A stretch of 64,000 nt of DNA from Arctopsyche grandis (Eukaryota; Arthropoda; Insecta; Trichoptera; Hydropsychidae), in contig NC_135356.1 in NCBI RefSeq assembly GCF_051622035.1, positions 11,766,079-11,830,078 on the forward strand, in the 5' to 3' direction. The notes under the pieces are model-generated. The model saw only the letters and a program-made list of their open reading frames with translations. It made no database searches and was not told where the DNA came from. This document shows positions 1-11,133 of the stretch, piece by piece. Position numbers and translations under genes: made by a program. Positions within the stretch are counted from its first letter, which is position 1; the number at the start of each line of letters is the position of its first letter.

Positions 1-191
1 CTGTTAAAGCAGGCATTAGTTGTTTGTGTATATCGTAAGAAATTTGTTTTGTTGAAATACCCAAACTATTAAACACGTGAAATAGTTAAATTAAAAAGTT
101 ATTTAATTTTACTGAGGGCCCATATTTTCTAACGGATAGTGGGGCCCACATGCCATCGGGCATGTACGCTTGTATGGCCAGTCCGCCACTG
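1..191 (-). mobile_element. hAT element terminal fragment (left window edge)
   Basis: The end of a hAT-type DNA transposon. On the minus strand it begins at 191 with CAGTGGCGGACTGGCC, a terminal inverted repeat of the usual hAT form. The whole stretch matches the start of the element at 52889-53085 in the other orientation, including the GGGCCC-rich subterminal part. No coding sequence is visible here and the rest lies outside the window. Confidence 0.6.
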
Positions 192-316
192 TGTACGCTT
201 ACTTATTATTGATTATTTTTTAATGTGCAAATTCGGGCAAACTGTTTTACTTGAATAAAAGTAGAGATCCTAAAGTTTCATATCACATAACTTTGATTCG
301 GACCAAGGATTAGAAG

Positions 317-487
317 ATAAAACTGAACGAGCTCAAATCAATACAAGTCACATTTACACTGCGACGAAATTATATCAACCTTCAGACTTTTATCAACGGG
401 GTGCAATTTCCACAAGCTTTCTCAGCCAAATATTTAGGACTGCATCTTAACTCAACGCTTACATGGAGGCATCATATTCGGGTGTGA
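317..487 (+). pseudogene. Jockey-like LINE reverse transcriptase fragment
   Basis: A 56-codon open stretch encodes the segment of a Jockey-clade reverse transcriptase just after the palm. It reads KLNELKSIQVTFTLRR, then NGVQFPQ, then KYLGLHLNSTLTWRHHI, which are the usual landmarks of that region in insect Jockey elements. It has no start codon, ends at a stop directly after the match, and has no YADD motif or upstream RT. I read it as a short dead fragment of an old insertion. Confidence 0.7.
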
Positions 488-497
488 CCAACCCATG

Positions 498-1663
498 ACT
501 TTATCTATGTATTTGAGGAATATAAGAAAGTCACAAAACAAAATTCTATATTGAACGGTACAGATACATTCACACATACCGGCAGCATTATGAAATACTA
601 ATAGCTAAGATACCATTTTCTATACAAATTGAGCGCAAATGTATGGAAATTTGCACAAGACAAAAGTTCTACTTCCGGTTGTCGGATTTTGTTCAATTTT
701 TTGTTATAACTTAAAATCACTATCAGTATTATACACATTAAATTTCGAGAAAATAAAAATAATTTAAAAAGTAAAAAAAAAATAATGAAATATTGTTTAA
801 AAAAAAATACTACTTCCGGTTTACGAATTCTGACCAAAACGTTAGAAACTCTAAGTTAGTACATAAAGATAACAAATATAAATTTTCAGCTTAATACGTC
901 CAGGGGTGTGGACAGGATTCAGGCGACAACATTTTTAACCTTTCTAAGAGGAGAAAATCCCACTTCTGGTTTTCATCACATTGATAGAAGAATTATACTT
1001 GAATTTTTTCATGAAGATCACACATGTATAAAGAGTCGAAAAAAATAGTGGAAGAAGAATCGAACAAGAGTAAACTGCCACTTCCGGTTGAGGGATGTTT
1101 ACCAAATTTTATTCATAACTTGCTATTACGCTTAAACTTCTAGACATGAAATTTCAGTTCAATAAACCAAAAGGTTTCTGAGAAAAACATAAAAAACCTT
1201 GATTCTTTAGAGTAAAAGTACTACTTCCGGTTCAGATAAAAATATTTTAAAATTATAAAATTATAAAGATTATTATTTCTATTACAAGTAAAAAAAATTT
1301 AATCTGATTAAGTTAGCGGTTTGGGAGATAATTGAATTTAAAAACTTGAAAAAAAGAGGACACCTATAAGGGGAGGTACCATTTCCGGTCAACTTAAAAA
1401 TTTGAAAAAAATTTTCGTCGTGTCGATAAGAATTTCAGTAACCGATACTAAGTTTCGGTTCGATAGGAGTTTTTGAACGGTGTTCAAAAAATCCCCAAAA
1501 TACACAAACACACAGACCCACACACATTTTTTCTAGATCATGAAAACGTGATCAGTAATCGATTTTGAGTTCGAATCAGTCAAAATCTCGAGTTCGAATT
1601 TTCGCATGATCACAAAACTTCATCTATTGTTACTATGTACGTATGTACATACATAGATAAAGT
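498..1663. repeat. Repeat block with periodic ACTTCCGGT motif
   Basis: Six copies of ACTTCCGGT or a one-base variant lie at 671, 812, 961, 1080, 1223 and 1381, spaced 141, 149, 119, 143 and 158 bp, in otherwise diverged AT-rich DNA. The block begins with ACTTTATCTATGTAT at 498 and ends with the inverted form at about 1649-1663, which suggests terminal inverted repeats. Against simple TIR ends, homology to 54720-54770 runs past the left end. The open stretch 598-837 inside it is low-complexity and not a gene. Confidence 0.45.
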
Positions 1664-1952
1664 AAAAATAGAACATATTCGAATCAAACAAAGGGAGATG
1701 TACTGACTAATAGGAGAACACTCCAAATTAGACCTGCACTGCAAAATATGAATATACCAGGCAATTGTGAAGCCAATATGTGCAAAGATGTCAAAACCAG
1801 TGTCTGAGGATCATCACCGATGCATATCGCTTTGTCACAAACGAAGAGATCCACAAGGGCCTTCAAATTTAAACCGTATGACAAGTTATCCGAGACGTTT
1901 TCAAAACCTGGTCACCCTACCATACATGGCCTGAAGAACAGTGATATCACCG
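1664..1952. other. No feature seen
   Basis: AT-rich sequence without a convincing coding segment, repeat or RNA gene. Short open frames here show no recognisable motif. Confidence 0.4.
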
Positions 1953-1960
1953 GTGATGAT

Positions 1961-2104
1961 TAGAGCCCGGAATCTTAAGGGGCTGTTTATTGTTCAAAGA
2001 TTGTAAATGCATTGTTAAAGGTTTGCCGAACCTTTTTTACAAAGGATTTACAACAATTGAACAATAGGCGGCACGTTTCCGGCCCCTTCAGATTCCGACC
2101 TCTA
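1961..2104. mobile_element. hAT-type MITE, copy 1 (144 bp, 8-bp TSD)
   Basis: A palindromic non-autonomous element. The ends are TAGAGCCCGGAATC and, inverted, TAGAGGTCGGAATC, and the match continues inward through most of each arm. It is flanked by a perfect 8-bp duplication, GTGATGAT, at 1953-1960 and 2105-2112. An 8-bp duplication is the hAT signature. The inner part (TGTTCAA, TGCATT, GGTTTGCCGAA) is shared with the copies at 2258, 7338, 17567 and 56515. Confidence 0.85.
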
Positions 2105-2257
2105 GTGATGATTTATCAGGGATTGATAAGTTGGCACCAAATAAAATAAATAATTGCGACGTTTGCGCTACAGTTTGGATATTTTAGAGAATCGTGCTAA
2201 TGCTATGTTTAGTCAATTTGTAATAACTTTCTAACTAAATAAATGCTATGTAATAAC

Positions 2258-2359
2258 TAGTCACCGGAGCCTGAGGGGGCCGTGTATTGTTCAAATGTCG
2301 TAAATGCATTATTATAGGTTTGCCGAACAATGGATAGCACTGTGACTATCCTACCTCTA
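2258..2359. mobile_element. hAT-type MITE, copy 2 (102 bp, 8-bp TSD)
   Basis: Same family as 1961-2104 but shorter, and inverted relative to 7338-7439. Ends are TAGTCACCGG and CCTACCTCTA. The perfect 8-bp duplication GTAATAAC lies at 2250-2257 and 2360-2367. Confidence 0.85.
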
Positions 2360-2369
2360 GTAATAACTT

Positions 2370-3320
2370 TCATTTTGTTCATGAAAAGTTAATATTGCAC
2401 AATTTGAACTAAACATGCCAAAAAGATGTCACTTTGTTTATTTGACAATGGATTGTTTATATATTATATATAGACGCCGTATATTTTTTTAGGTGGCCAG
2501 GCCACTATAATATGTATATTTGAATATGTTCGTGCAAAACGACGCGAAAAAAATGAAAATTGCGTTTCATCTAAATGCAGTTGGTATGGTCAAAGGGGCA
2601 CAGTTGAGAAGCGTAGAAGCGGAGCTGAGCGGGCAGACACAGTTGGGGAGCTTAGTTCTACTTAGACCTTGAAGCCTCGAGGTTGTGTTTTCGCTCGTCC
2701 GCTTTCGAGCGGCCGCCGGCCATTTTTGATGACCGCAAATTCACGGTTTCACACTGATCGTCAACCAGGATTCCAGGTGAAGGTCAGTACACCCATTTCG
2801 ACACAAACAGAAGCGTTTATCGATAACGCGTTCGTCCGAGTCCTATGATTCCTACGACTTGTGTGGATTGCACAAGTTCGCGCGCCAACTTTTGCCGTAA
2901 CAGTTTTTATGTTTCTTGGTTATTATTCTTTGGCATTTGTGTTTGTTTGCACGTTGCGAAAGAGCTTTTTTATTTTGTACCGGAATCGTGGCGGGAGGTC
3001 TCTCTGATCAAAATGGCCGCCCGTTGCACGCGTCACGCTTTTTGGACCGGGCCGCACAGTGCAACTTTGTCAGCCTTGAGGGGGCTACAGAAGCTCCTGA
3101 TTATTGGAACGGCCTTCGCGTCGGTTCGTACGTGTGTGGGTGAATTCATCGTCAGATTGAAACTTTTTCAGTCGAACCAAATTCTGTATTGTCGCCAGAC
3201 GGTGGATACCCCCTCTCCCAGCCCAGCGTGCGTGTTTTGTTTTGTTTTTTATTACATACCTCTTTTTTTACTATTGTTGTTGCTGACATCCGGCTTCCGC
3301 TGTTCCGATTTCTTCGACAA
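2370..3320. other. GC-richer non-coding stretch, possible promoter or 5' UTR
   Basis: About 2590-3130 is richer in G, C and CpG than its surroundings (for example GCGGCCGCC near 2710). A pyrimidine-rich stretch at about 3240-3320 leads to the ATG at 3326. This could be the promoter or leader of the MADF-like exon or an old element. A 192-codon open frame at 2845-3423 has no recognisable domain and looks incidental. Confidence 0.3.
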
Positions 3321-3325
3321 TTATC

Positions 3326-3388
3326 ATGTCGAAGGAAATCTTAGAAGAATTTATCTCTATATATCGAGATTCTCCTCGTCTTTGGCAA
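3326..3388 (+). CDS. Possible MADF-domain first exon (partial)
   Basis: From the ATG at 3326 the frame reads MSKEILEEFISIYRDSPRLW, which fits the first helix of the MADF domain (a Myb/SANT-like DNA-binding fold common in insect regulators and in the accessory gene of Harbinger transposons). After that the frame stays open to 3571 but loses any MADF resemblance, and I could not find the rest of the domain nearby. It may be a true first exon with distant downstream exons, or a fragment of a transposon gene. There is no clear GT donor exactly where the match ends. Confidence 0.35.
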
Positions 3389-3599
3389 ATTTTCGTCTTA
3401 GCTTGGTTACATTTAAAATATGAAAACCCACCTTCAAATTTGTTACCTCCAATTGAGTTTCAAATTGTGCTTATAAGATTTTATGTGTACGTAGGTCCAA
3501 GACCCGGGGAGTCTTCTTATGATCGAACTGTTGCGCATTTGTATTGCCCGAGTCTCATACATCATGGTTGACTACTGTCGATGCCTTTGTGTGAAGTTG

Positions 3600-5395
3600 T
3601 AAGTTATTTGTAGATATACCCATATGTCCAAGATGAAGAGCTTTTTTATTAGTTTCATTTTATCTTTCAGCCAAAAGTAAGCGGGGAAGTTTCTAAACTT
3701 TTTGATTTTTTAAAAAGTATCTTCACCCTAGTATCTTTTCCAGTAGATGTGCTTTCCGTGTCAAATATTTACCCAATGCTTCCTTCGTAATGAAAATAAC
3801 GACTGGAATGAAAACGCAAAAAAGAACGATCATATTGACTCTTAGGTGCCGAGGTAAAAAATAGCCTGAAATAAAGAAAAATATTTGGTTTGATATATAC
3901 AAAATTTTATAAAATATACATATATAAAATATGTATGTTAATATACATATGTACCATAGCCTTAAATAATTTAACAAGTTTTAATTGTTTTTTACAGATT
4001 TATACATTGAAAATGTCATCTCCCAAACTACCAGTTGAATTCGTGATCGTAGTGAGTCTTCGAATTGCTCATTTTTCATGCTATGATATCAAACATACAT
4101 TATTTGCATAAATCCGTCACTCAATTTACAGCATAAGAGAGGTACAAAGTGTAAAAATATACATTATAATAAAATGGCATACTATGTATACTGCATATTC
4201 ATATTCGGTAGATTTTTTTCATAGAGCTCTTTGAGCATTATATATAGATTTTATTTATATTGTATATGCTAAAAAGATGTATGTAGAAACATCGGTTGAC
4301 TTTCAGAATTAAAGAAAATAAGACGGATCTTTTATTTTTCAGCCAAAAGTTTGGTGGATTCCAAACCTCTCACCGAGACATTGTGCCATCATGTCCGTTC
4401 AACGTTCTCTTCCTGGCAGATGACAACTTACAATTCAAATACAAATATAACTTGGTAGACACCACCCAGATGAATTCCCATGACAGATGACATCCGAGTG
4501 CATATATGTAACGTCATCGATTCAAAAGATGTGCACGTCTATTTTGTACATGTATTGTGCAAGAATATGGAGGTGAGATAAATATAAACACATATTTTTT
4601 TAAGCAAAATAGCTTATTATAAAATGTAATTTAACATGCCACTTTTTTTTATACATTTATAGATTGATTATTACTCCCCGAGCCGACTTCTAATTTTTTT
4701 GATCGAACTGCAGTGAGTCACCAAAATACTTAAATTTTTTTATGAATTGTTTTGTTGCAAATCACAATATGTACAGAAATGTATGTATAGTATTGGAAAT
4801 TGCACATTATTTGTATGTGCCTCGATTTACATCGTAAAAGTGTTTTGGGTCTATAAATTCCAAAGAAAGTCGACTTTGGATTGAAAACACAAAAATATTA
4901 TAGTAAAAAATGGTGTAGTAATTTTCAAAGATATTCAAACTGTACATAGGAAATATTTACATTATATATATGTACATACATACTCGTATGATGTATCCAA
5001 TATAAAGTATTGCAATCGAGACAACATAGCAACATAGAGGTGGATATTTTTCATCACCATCTAGAATTCCAGCCAAGTGATAACTTTGCTTAAATTCAGA
5101 ACCTCCGATTGGATTCAGCTTGTCTTGTGTGTTCTTTAATTCTACCTGTATGTATATATGTATATTAAAAAGAAAAAAGTCAACTCACAATCGAGAAGTG
5201 GGTTTATGTAAATATGTACTACTAGCATTCAATAAGCATGGAAAATACCTGGAATATTTATACACTCTGTGATAACTCATGGGAGGTGACGAAATGAATC
5301 ATTTATTTCAAGCTTATAAATATACTTTTTAATTGAAATTTTCGTTATAAATTTTATCTTTCTGGTAATGATTCTCTGAATAGGACAACAGTTCT
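3600..5395. other. AT-rich region with isolated exon-like pieces
   Basis: Two pieces resemble exons. Around 4007-4053 a strong acceptor (TTTTTTACAG) is followed by an open stretch ending before GTGAGT, reading MSSPKLPVEFVIV. Around 4344-4460 another acceptor (TTTTTCAG) is followed by an open frame beginning QKFGGFQTSHRDIVPS. I do not recognise a family in either and could not join their phases. The rest is AT-rich with no feature I can support. Confidence 0.25.
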
Positions 5396-5830
5396 TTGAA
5401 TAGGACAACACATTTGAAGGATACGTTTGTATTACTATTATGCTCGTCGGCAATCACCCGGTCTATATTTCCTTTCTTTTTGGCCAGTGACGTTTTTTTA
5501 GATCCTGAGACAATTTATCATTGTCATTGTCGAGAGGATCGTAGTGTTTGGCCAACAGATATAGTGTCTATTATTAAGGCCCATTTCAGGGGCCCCAAAC
5601 GTGCACTTATTTTCATGTACATATGATAAACCGCCGCTGCCAGTTCTTTCTTCTGAAGCGCAAGTTAACCTTATTAAATTTATCAATTGTAATCACTGCT
5701 TTCGATTTTGAACAACATCTCGTATCCGAATCGGTTTTTATGAAATGCATTATGATGAACGATGTTCTCATTCCCGTTCCCATTTGTCGGAAATACACAG
5801 GCAGCGAACATATTTGAAAAAATTCAACTG
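5396..5830. repeat. Dispersed repeat fragments
   Basis: Pieces of this stretch recur elsewhere: GGACAACACATTTGAAGGA and the following tract at 15369 and 16190, and AGATCCTGAGACAAT at 7575 and 7650. These are debris of an unidentified transposon family. The short open frames are not convincing genes. Confidence 0.4.
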
Positions 5831-5954
5831 TTTATTTATTTTACCCTAACAACTATAGCTTTGATATCGAATAATGGTCTATTAAACGTTGTAGGCTCAG
5901 TTTTCACTTTGAAATGCTGTTCTGGCGTTTGAAATTTTGAATTTTTAAACGCCA

Positions 5955-6290
5955 GACCAAAATTTTTTTGAAGTAACCCGACATATGGAAGGCCAGGTAG
6001 TTTTGTACTTTTTTTAACGTATACCTCGGTGCATTATTTTGCATGAAATGGTATGCTGTACCTGCAGTCATAATGTCTGATATTGAGGGCAAAAAATCAT
6101 TTTGCAGAGCAATCAGGTACTGATCCTGATATATAGTCCCTTTGACAAAAAAGGGGACCTGGGTCAGCTGAGCTTATGGATGTACAAATCGTAATTTTTG
6201 TTATTTTTACGATACAATCGTCTTAGAATGCTTCTTTGGCCCTTCTGCGAATAAATTCTTCATCTGAGTCAATAAAGCTAGATGCATTAT
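5955..6290 (-). pseudogene. Tc1-like transposase relic
   Basis: On the minus strand the open frame at 5904-6092 includes HFMQNNAPRYT, the degenerate form of the QDNAPxH block that holds the second catalytic aspartate of Tc1 transposases, followed by KKVQNYLAFH. Upstream pieces in other frames match the better preserved relics at 12934 and 23163. The WPxxSPDLNPIEN block is missing, so the copy is broken. Its upstream flank ends where the 10.2-kb duplicated unit begins. Confidence 0.7.
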
Positions 6291-6728
6291 TTTATATGTA
6301 TTACTTTTTTGGGTTTCAATACAACGACGATTTTATTGTATGTATGTAGGTTAAGGATTGCGGTAATTCTCTTTTTTTGTGGTGGTTCAATGTTATTCTT
6401 CTGTGTAATAGATATTGTATTTTACATTATGGGGATAGGGTGATTGAGACGAAGGTGTTGGTTATGCACAAAAATTTATTTACATACATATGTAAATAGG
6501 GTATTTTTCCCTGTGTGTATGTACCTACGTATGTTTTGAATTCTCGCTGTTTTCATCCTTGTATGGCAAGAAAATCCACTATTGTTTCTTCTCATCGGCC
6601 GTCTTCTTACAATAATTTAAATCAACTGACAGGCGCGATTTTTAAAACATACATCTGAGTCAATAGAGAAAGTTAAAGAAGTTTCCAAACTATTTTTACA
6701 ACACCTATGGGCTATGTATATGTATAAC

Positions 6729-7173
6729 ATGAAAACAACTCTTGCAATATTTTCCGTAAGTATGATTCCTGGGTTCAGAATCCATTATTCGGGACAGCTA
6801 AACCAGTAGGCTTAAGCGCCTTAAAAATCTAATTAATTTAATTAGTGACTGATTTGAAACAAAAATACAAAGATCAGCCTTTAAATGATTTCTGGGTGAG
6901 TTGAGTTTGTCAGAAGAGTACCCCAATTTTTTAAAACAAGCCATTATTGTTTTACTTCCGTTTTCTACAACCTATGTATTTATGCGAAGCGCGATTTTCT
7001 TATTATGCTGCAACGAAGTCAAAGTGCAGGGACAGGCTCGACAGCATACCAGATATTATGTAGAATACAACCTACCAATATTGTGTCTGATATCAAGAAG
7101 ATATGCAATTCAAGGACTTACATATATCATCAAAGTCATTAAGTGCTTTATTTATTCATATTTTTATGTTTAG
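6729..7173 (+). pseudogene. ZBED5-like hAT transposase relic (copy A)
   Basis: Carries the C-terminal dimerisation region of a hAT transposase of the ZBED5/FAM200 type: NDFWVS, then LSEEYPNFLKQA, then LLPFSTTYVF, where the family has LPFSTTYLCEAGFS. A second, better matching copy is at 44694-44993 on the minus strand, from which the reading frame can be followed. Stops and frame changes upstream (about 6780-6860) and a lost CEAGF motif show it is dead. Confidence 0.7.
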
Positions 7174-7337
7174 AGGTATTTTTCTAATAGTTTTGATATA
7201 TCTTCGACATATTAAAAATACTAATATCTATTTTTAATTTATCATAGGGCTCTACATTATCGTTCCAGGGCCTGGGATTCTTCTATATATCTACCTAGAT
7301 ATTTACATATGTTCATACATAATCGAAATATGATGAC

Positions 7338-7439
7338 TACAGGTAGGATAGTCACAGTGCTATTCATTGTTCGGCAAACCTTAAACAATGCATTTACAAC
7401 CTTTGAACAATACACGGCCCCCTCAGGCTCCGGTGACTA
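7338..7439. mobile_element. hAT-type MITE, copy 3 (102 bp, 8-bp TSD)
   Basis: Same family as 2258-2359. Ends are TACAGGTAGG and GGTGACTA. The perfect 8-bp duplication ATGATGAC lies at 7330-7337 and 7440-7447. Confidence 0.85.
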
Positions 7440-8022
7440 ATGATGACTGTTACGTTCGTCCCTGGTCTAGCCTACTCGTGGTATTTTGCGACAGTGTCTT
7501 TTTTCAGTCATGGCGGCAGTTTCTTGTGTTTGATTATACGTCACACTTCCCAAAATATGTTTATACCATTTTTTAGATCCTGAGACAATATATATTGTCG
7601 CCAGAATCCTGGTGCTTAGCCAACCAAAATACTGTCGATTATTATCGGATCTAGATCCTGAGACAATCTGTCATTGTCATGGCGGTAGATATTAGGGTTT
7701 CTGAAAATCCGGGTTTTCAAAACCCGACGTATCCGGGTCCACAATTTTGAAAACCCGGTGGATTCGGGTCCCAAATTAAAATCAAAAATTTCCAAATTTT
7801 GAATTCTTGTTTCATTATACGATTCTGGAAAAAAATTATAGAAGGAGGTAAAAAACATATAATAAAGAAATACAAATATATTACAGTATATCAGTATATA
7901 AAAATAATATATGGGTGAAATTCTAAATTTAGCGAAATTTCAGTACGCCGTATTGTTTACGTCTGCATTCCACTATTCGTAGATTTCTCTGAAGCTAATG
8001 CTGGGGAGGGAGATTATTATCT
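7440..8022. other. Transposon debris without a gene
   Basis: Holds two AGATCCTGAGACAAT repeats and a run of CCGGGT/ACCCGG words at 7715-7770 that also occurs as scattered words near 8440-8480. The minus-strand open frame 7616-7858 follows these repeats and has no recognisable domain. Confidence 0.35.
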
Positions 8023-8412
8023 TTTCTGAGAGATTATTATCTTTTATTACCCTTTCGTGAAAATTGTAGTCACATTTCGAAGATAATTTTTATTAGTTAA
8101 GTCTCTTTTTAAGATTCTCCATGTTAGAAAACCGGTGTTTCTAGCTGTCCTTCGCCAACAAGGAATTATCCTATGTGTTCTTTGGCAATTTCTCGGTTGA
8201 CGTCTCCTCTCTTTTCGTTCGTTTACTATATTCTAAATGATAATTGGTGATTAATTTTAATAAACGTTTATATTTTTCCACATTGCCTGACGAGGGTATA
8301 CACATTTGAAGTACCGCCATCCCAAAGATCTGCTTCTACAGCGTGGGCAGAGTTCTGCTGTTAAATTTATGGCGAATGCAAAGAGCTTCAATAACTTTTT
8401 TAATATAATTTC
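8023..8412. repeat. Direct repeat R307 (first copy) with R130 module
   Basis: About 307 bp from 8023 (GAGATTATTATCTTTTATTA onwards) recurs at 8727-9035 in the same orientation. Its end contains a 130-bp module starting TTGCCTGACGAGGGTATAC that also occurs alone at 12598, 14746, 22827, 28364 and 33901. No coding sense was recognised on either strand. Confidence 0.75.
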
Positions 8413-8726
8413 TGAGCGTTTCGCTAGTGCATCCGGAGCCGGGTTTTAAGTCATTACCCGGCCGGGTCGAGCCGAGTCCAGAAATCCTAGCAGTTATCTC
8501 TCAGGTCTGTCAGCGCCCAATAACTGGAGATTCGCAAATCATTTTTGTGTTTGGTAATATTTCACATTTTCCAAAATACTAAAACTTGTATCAACGATTT
8601 ATTTTTAACAAGTTATATTCGTTGATAGAGTCGTCGATATTTGAAATTGATGTTTTTGTGCCACGAATTGCATTCAGGAGTCGGATTTCTTTCATTGCCG
8701 AATAGGTGAATGATTTCGTGCATTGA

Positions 8727-9110
8727 CTCTTCTGAGAGATTATTATCTTTTATTACCCTATTGTGTAAATTTTTGTCACATTTCGAGGATAATTTTTATT
8801 AGTTAAGTCTCTTTTTAAGGTTCTCCATGTTAGAAAACCGGTGTTTCTAGCTGTCCTTCGCCAACGAGGAATTCTCCTATGTGTTCTTTAGCAATTTCTC
8901 GGTTGACGTCTCCTCTCTTTTCGTTCGTTTTTTATATTCTAATTGATAATTTGGTGATTATTTTTGATAATCGTATATATTTTTCCACATTGCCTGACGA
9001 TGGTATACACATTTGAAGTACCGCCATCCCAAAGGTGCTATGTTTTCATTTCTTTCTTAGTCTGAGGCTCTTAGGCAGAGTTCTGCTGTTAAATTTGTGG
9101 CGAATGTATG
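8727..9110. repeat. Direct repeat R307 (second copy)
   Basis: Second copy of the 8023 repeat at an offset of about 704 bp, with scattered substitutions. After it the R130 module is interrupted, and the sequence changes to a block that recurs at about 15003-15125. Confidence 0.75.
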
Positions 9111-9279
9111 GAAAGACATGCCATCTTTCTCATTTTATTGTCATAAGACATCCTTCTTATGATATTGTAGAATTTATTGAGGACACGTGATGTAATTTCA
9201 ATACACACACCTTTTTGTCCTTTTGTAATTTTGATGAACGCTGTTCTAGTTACATATGTGCAGACGTTTTCGATTGCTT

Positions 9280-9545
9280 CCAATCCCGGAAGGTTACTTC
9301 AGCACCGGGATTGCGGTGCTGGGAATTTCCGATCCCGGGATCCCGGTGCTAGCACCGGGATTTGAAATGTATAAGAAAAAAAAGTTCAATTGCATGTTTT
9401 CATATCTCATAAACGTTCAATTGCGATTTGCAAACTCTCCCGATGTTTCACGCAAAATATACACCCATGTTGGCGTACTAATTTTGGGATTTTGGCTACA
9501 TTATTTAAATTTTCGGTTCGCATCCATAAATTTCTAAGATTAAAT
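9280..9545. repeat. Repeat with GC-rich palindromic head (CACCGGGAT/ATCCCGG)
   Basis: 9285-9362 contains interlocking palindromes (GATCCCGGGATCCCGG, GTGCTAGCAC). The block is present in inverted orientation at about 54898-55185 and again at 19509-19774 in copy B. It is probably the end of an unidentified DNA transposon. Confidence 0.6.
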
Positions 9546-10420
9546 AAAACACATCCGAAAATTTTATAAAGTAAAAAACATCGCTTCATTGATTCGTTTT
9601 TTACATATAGTAATCTATGTATTTGAGGAATATAAGAAGGATAAAAAACAAAATTCGATAATCGAACATACATATGTATGTATGTACTTACACGTTCACA
9701 CATACCGGCAATGAGCATTTTCAATACAAATTGAACACAAATGTAGGACAACTTACACAAGACAAAAGTTCTACTTCCGGCTTACGAATTCCGACCAAAA
9801 AAGAATACAAATATAAATTTTCATCTAAATATGTTCAGGGCGTTGAAATAATCGTTTTCACAACATTTTTGTCTTTTCGGTTACGAATTTTGTGATTCAT
9901 AACCGGAATGATTTTTGATTTGATTTTTGATTTGATTTTTGATGAAAAAAAATCACGAAGTGATTATTTTCACTCAACCATGTGTCTCAAAGTTAATTTT
10001 TTTCTTCATGGCTCTATAGTATTCTGATTTCTAACTGGCATCTTCAGACGATCTCTTCTGATATAAATATTGCATCTATTAAATTATAATAGAATCGTAA
10101 TTCCGATCAACGGAATTGATAATTTATTAATAATTAAAATATTTAATTTTTTTGAATTAAAAATTCATCCGATCGCAATCATAATCATAATCTGTTAAGA
10201 TGTATGCGGGATGCTTTGGATGTTTGAGACCGAAAGCAGATTGAGTCTTAAATAAAAACTAAGGAATGATTGGTTGTTTTATGATATCCTCAGACAGCAA
10301 CCTCCTGACGCCAATCCTCAGGAATTTTCTCCTGCGGTTCCCAAGTGTTCTATCTCTGGATACTGTTTACTTTATCTACACACAGTATGTAGTAACAACA
10401 ATATTCTGAAACAACTGGTT

Positions 10421-10817
10421 TCATGACTTTTTCGTTGAAATTTCGAAAACTCCGATTTTCCGCACGAAGTCCACTCCTAGCAGGACTTCGTCATGGATAT
10501 CGGCCACGGCGAAATTTCACTTGATTATGATTATGATTTGCTCATGCACTTGATCTTGACCTCTGCACCGGTGTCGAAAAATCTCTGCACCGGTGTCGAC
10601 AACCATTTGACACGGTATGTCACCAATCGTTGCCCGCCAATGTAAGCTCGCTGGGTGGTCCTCTCTCGCCTTTGAATGCCGCCAAATGCAATGCATGGCA
10701 CATGGCATTCTGTCCATGGCACGAAGTAGCTCAGCTGTCGTCAGATCTCTTCGGTCGCCGACTATTTCTATTTCTTCGTTGCTCTGCTCATCTCCGATTC
10801 CACTTGACTGACACCAA
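10421..10817 (-). pseudogene. Gypsy primer site, gag start and protease remnant (copy A)
   Basis: Minus strand, directly inside the LTR at 10818. TGGTGTCAG at 10816-10808, one base from the LTR, is the start of a tRNA-Leu-type primer binding site. Next comes an acidic gag N-terminus (EQSNEEIEIVGDRRDLTTAE). It is joined by deletion to the retropepsin core: GDIPCQMVVDTGAE holds the catalytic DTG, and VADIHDEVLLGVDFVRK is the C-terminal LLG hairpin. RT and RNase H are absent. Several frame changes make it non-functional. Confidence 0.75.
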
Positions 10818-11133
10818 TGTTGCGTGGACGTGAGGTGGGGGCTTCCAGAATCGGAGAGAAAGACGCAGGAAGTTGTAGTAGCGGTTTATTGGTCTGCTCT
10901 CGTTGGCGCTCCAGGTCGGAATGCTTTCCAGACCGAGAGCGCCCCATATTTATACCCGTTGGGCACAATACACATACATGTAAACTATTGGTCGATGAGT
11001 GGGGCGATCCCATTGGCCGTTACATACGGCTTATTCATTAGGCGAGGACATTTTGGCGCGAGCGAGAGATCAGGTGATCAGCGCTCGTAAGCCATTGGTC
11101 CACGAGCACCACCCACCTAATCTCTACGTTACA
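10818..11133 (-). mobile_element. Ty3/Gypsy LTR (copy A)
   Basis: A 316-bp LTR in minus orientation, TGTAACGTAGAG to CGCAACA. It has a TATA box (GGGTATAAATATGG, about 10946-10957) and AATAAA (10890-10885), both on the minus strand. The primer site follows at once on the inner side, so this is the 5' LTR. No purine tract or matching 3' LTR is seen. Two variants here (GGCGCG near 11056 and CACCTAATC near 11113) are shared with the last copy at 37658 but not with those at 21047, 26584 and 32121. Confidence 0.85.

Noticed and set aside
598..837. 79-codon minus-strand open frame
   Set aside because: Low-complexity, rich in F/I/L/K from A/T tracts within the ACTTCCGGT block; no domain.
2845..3423. 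192-codon plus-strand open frame
   Set aside because: No recognisable domain, overlaps the better-looking MADF-like start in another frame, and the hydrophobic stretch follows a pyrimidine tract.
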